From NCBI GenBank assembly GCA_021792555.1, contig JAJYUL010000035.1, positions 1 to 38,378 of the forward strand: 38,378 nucleotides of DNA, read 5' to 3'. The stretch is from Pseudomonadota bacterium. GTDB taxonomy: Bacteria > Pseudomonadota > Gammaproteobacteria > Steroidobacterales > Steroidobacteraceae. Below the pieces are notes generated by a model. It made no database searches, was not told the origin of the DNA, and saw only the letters and a program-made list of their open reading frames with translations. Shown here in pieces: positions 37,663 through 38,378 of this stretch. A program made the position numbers and the translations under genes. Each line of letters starts with the position of its first letter. Within the stretch, counting starts at the first letter, position 1.

Positions 37663-38145
37663 TTAAAACGGGACCACTTCGTACTTATCAATCTCATATG
37701 CCGTATTAAATATTCCCTGAACATCATCCCTTACGCCCTCGACTGCAAGCGTACAAGGGAATGCGTTTGAGGCAACAGTTACCACTTTACCTTCTTCCGA
37801 GACAAACCTCACCCCTGACTCAGCCCTTACATCCTCGTCCTTTACTACCAACTTCTTTACCGCCACAGGCACGAACGGATTTCGCCCCATGTCAATGGTG
37901 ACATCCTGATCCTTCGGTTCATTTGGCACCATCGCAAACGTAAGGACCCCCACCTCTGAGCGCTCAGCGATGTCATGCATCACCGAATACACTTCTAACC
38001 ACGTCCCATCCACTCGCCAAAATGTCAGCACAGTCGGCAGCGCCGGATCAGCGACGTGCAGTTGCATCGCCACCTTGTAAAACGGAACCAGCAATGCCGA
38101 CTTCAGTGATTGAGTCCCGTCCCATTTAAAGGCGAATCTGCGCAT
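37663..38145 (-). CDS. Unknown protein, AT-richer than its surroundings
   Basis: 160 residues from ATG 38145 (MRRFAFKWDGTQSLKSALLV); the frame is open to 38241 but that part looks non-coding. No signal peptide, membrane segment or known motif; the sequence alternates beta-prone stretches. Codon use (many AT-ending codons) differs from the rest of the window, suggesting recent transfer. No convincing ribosome site was found. It converges on the ORF6N remnant. Confidence 0.55.
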   Translation of the reverse strand: MRRFAFKWDGTQSLKSALLVPFYKVAMQLHVADPALPTVLTFWRVDGTWLEVYSVMHDIAERSEVGVLTFAMVPNEPKDQDVTIDMGRNPFVPVAVKKLVVKDEDVRAESGVRFVSEEGKVVTVASNAFPCTLAVEGVRDDVQGIFNTAYEIDKYEVVPF

Positions 38146-38378
38146 CTCAATTGCACCAGCTTTTCTCAACACATGCCTCCGACGGCACGCGGGGGTAATG
38201 GAGAGTCTCAGGCGGTTTGTCACCGTTTGCGGGAATATCAATACGGGGCCCCACTAGTGTCCCAACGTTGCATGGTTGCGGCCGCGTAAGACATTGAGCA
38301 TGAAGGAGTATTTCTTCATTTTATCTGGTCTCGATTTGGATGGCGAATGCGGCAAAGTGGCACGGATTTCCCATCCGC

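Overview
The window comes from a GC-rich gammaproteobacterium, probably near the Xanthomonadales/Nevskiales. It opens, on the minus strand, with tRNA-Tyr, tRNA-Gly, tRNA-Thr and the start of tuf, the order known from the E. coli tufB operon. It also carries a cysteine synthase gene translationally coupled to a MetX-family acyltransferase of the type described as serine O-succinyltransferase in Xanthomonadales. Placement is from gene content only.

Region 1 (1-25.5 kb) is mostly ordinary chromosome: tRNA/tuf, rluB, a cysteine-synthesis pair, a PilZ protein, an alkylation-repair pair (Ada-AlkA fusion plus Ogt), a large secreted Asp-box beta-propeller protein, a GFA-family protein, two small glycine/tryptophan or histidine/arginine-rich envelope proteins around a GNAT gene, a secreted alpha/beta hydrolase, a lipoprotein, a 1227-residue c-di-GMP protein, an RNase Z-like hydrolase, a second GNAT protein, a two-gene molybdenum hydroxylase (IorA/IorB type) and a CAP-domain protein.

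Region 2 (25.8 kb to the right edge) is a stacked integration site. A 45-base sequence matching the 3' half of a tRNA (anticodon loop to CCA, minus strand, tRNA-Thr-like) occurs four times, at 25841, 27627, 30143 and 36866. The last three copies are each followed by the same roughly 160-base arm. The copies divide the DNA into modules: an antitoxin/RES toxin pair, an AbiEi/AbiEii pair, a 6.7 kb element with a complete tyrosine integrase plus a 103-residue protein, an AlbA_2 ATPase and a PLD-DUF3427 helicase, and a fourth element running off the window with a truncated ORF6N gene and an AT-richer unknown gene. No 5' tRNA half is present; the geometry predicts that the living tRNA gene lies to the right of the window and that the left-most, most diverged copy is the original displaced tRNA end.

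How it fits together: every recognisable cargo is toxin-antitoxin or defence-like, and only one integrase is intact. The stack therefore looks like successive arrivals of related tRNA-targeting elements, with progressive loss of integrase and attachment arms from right to left. Whether the one integrase can mobilise the older modules in trans is an open question that the attachment-site sequences make reasonable.
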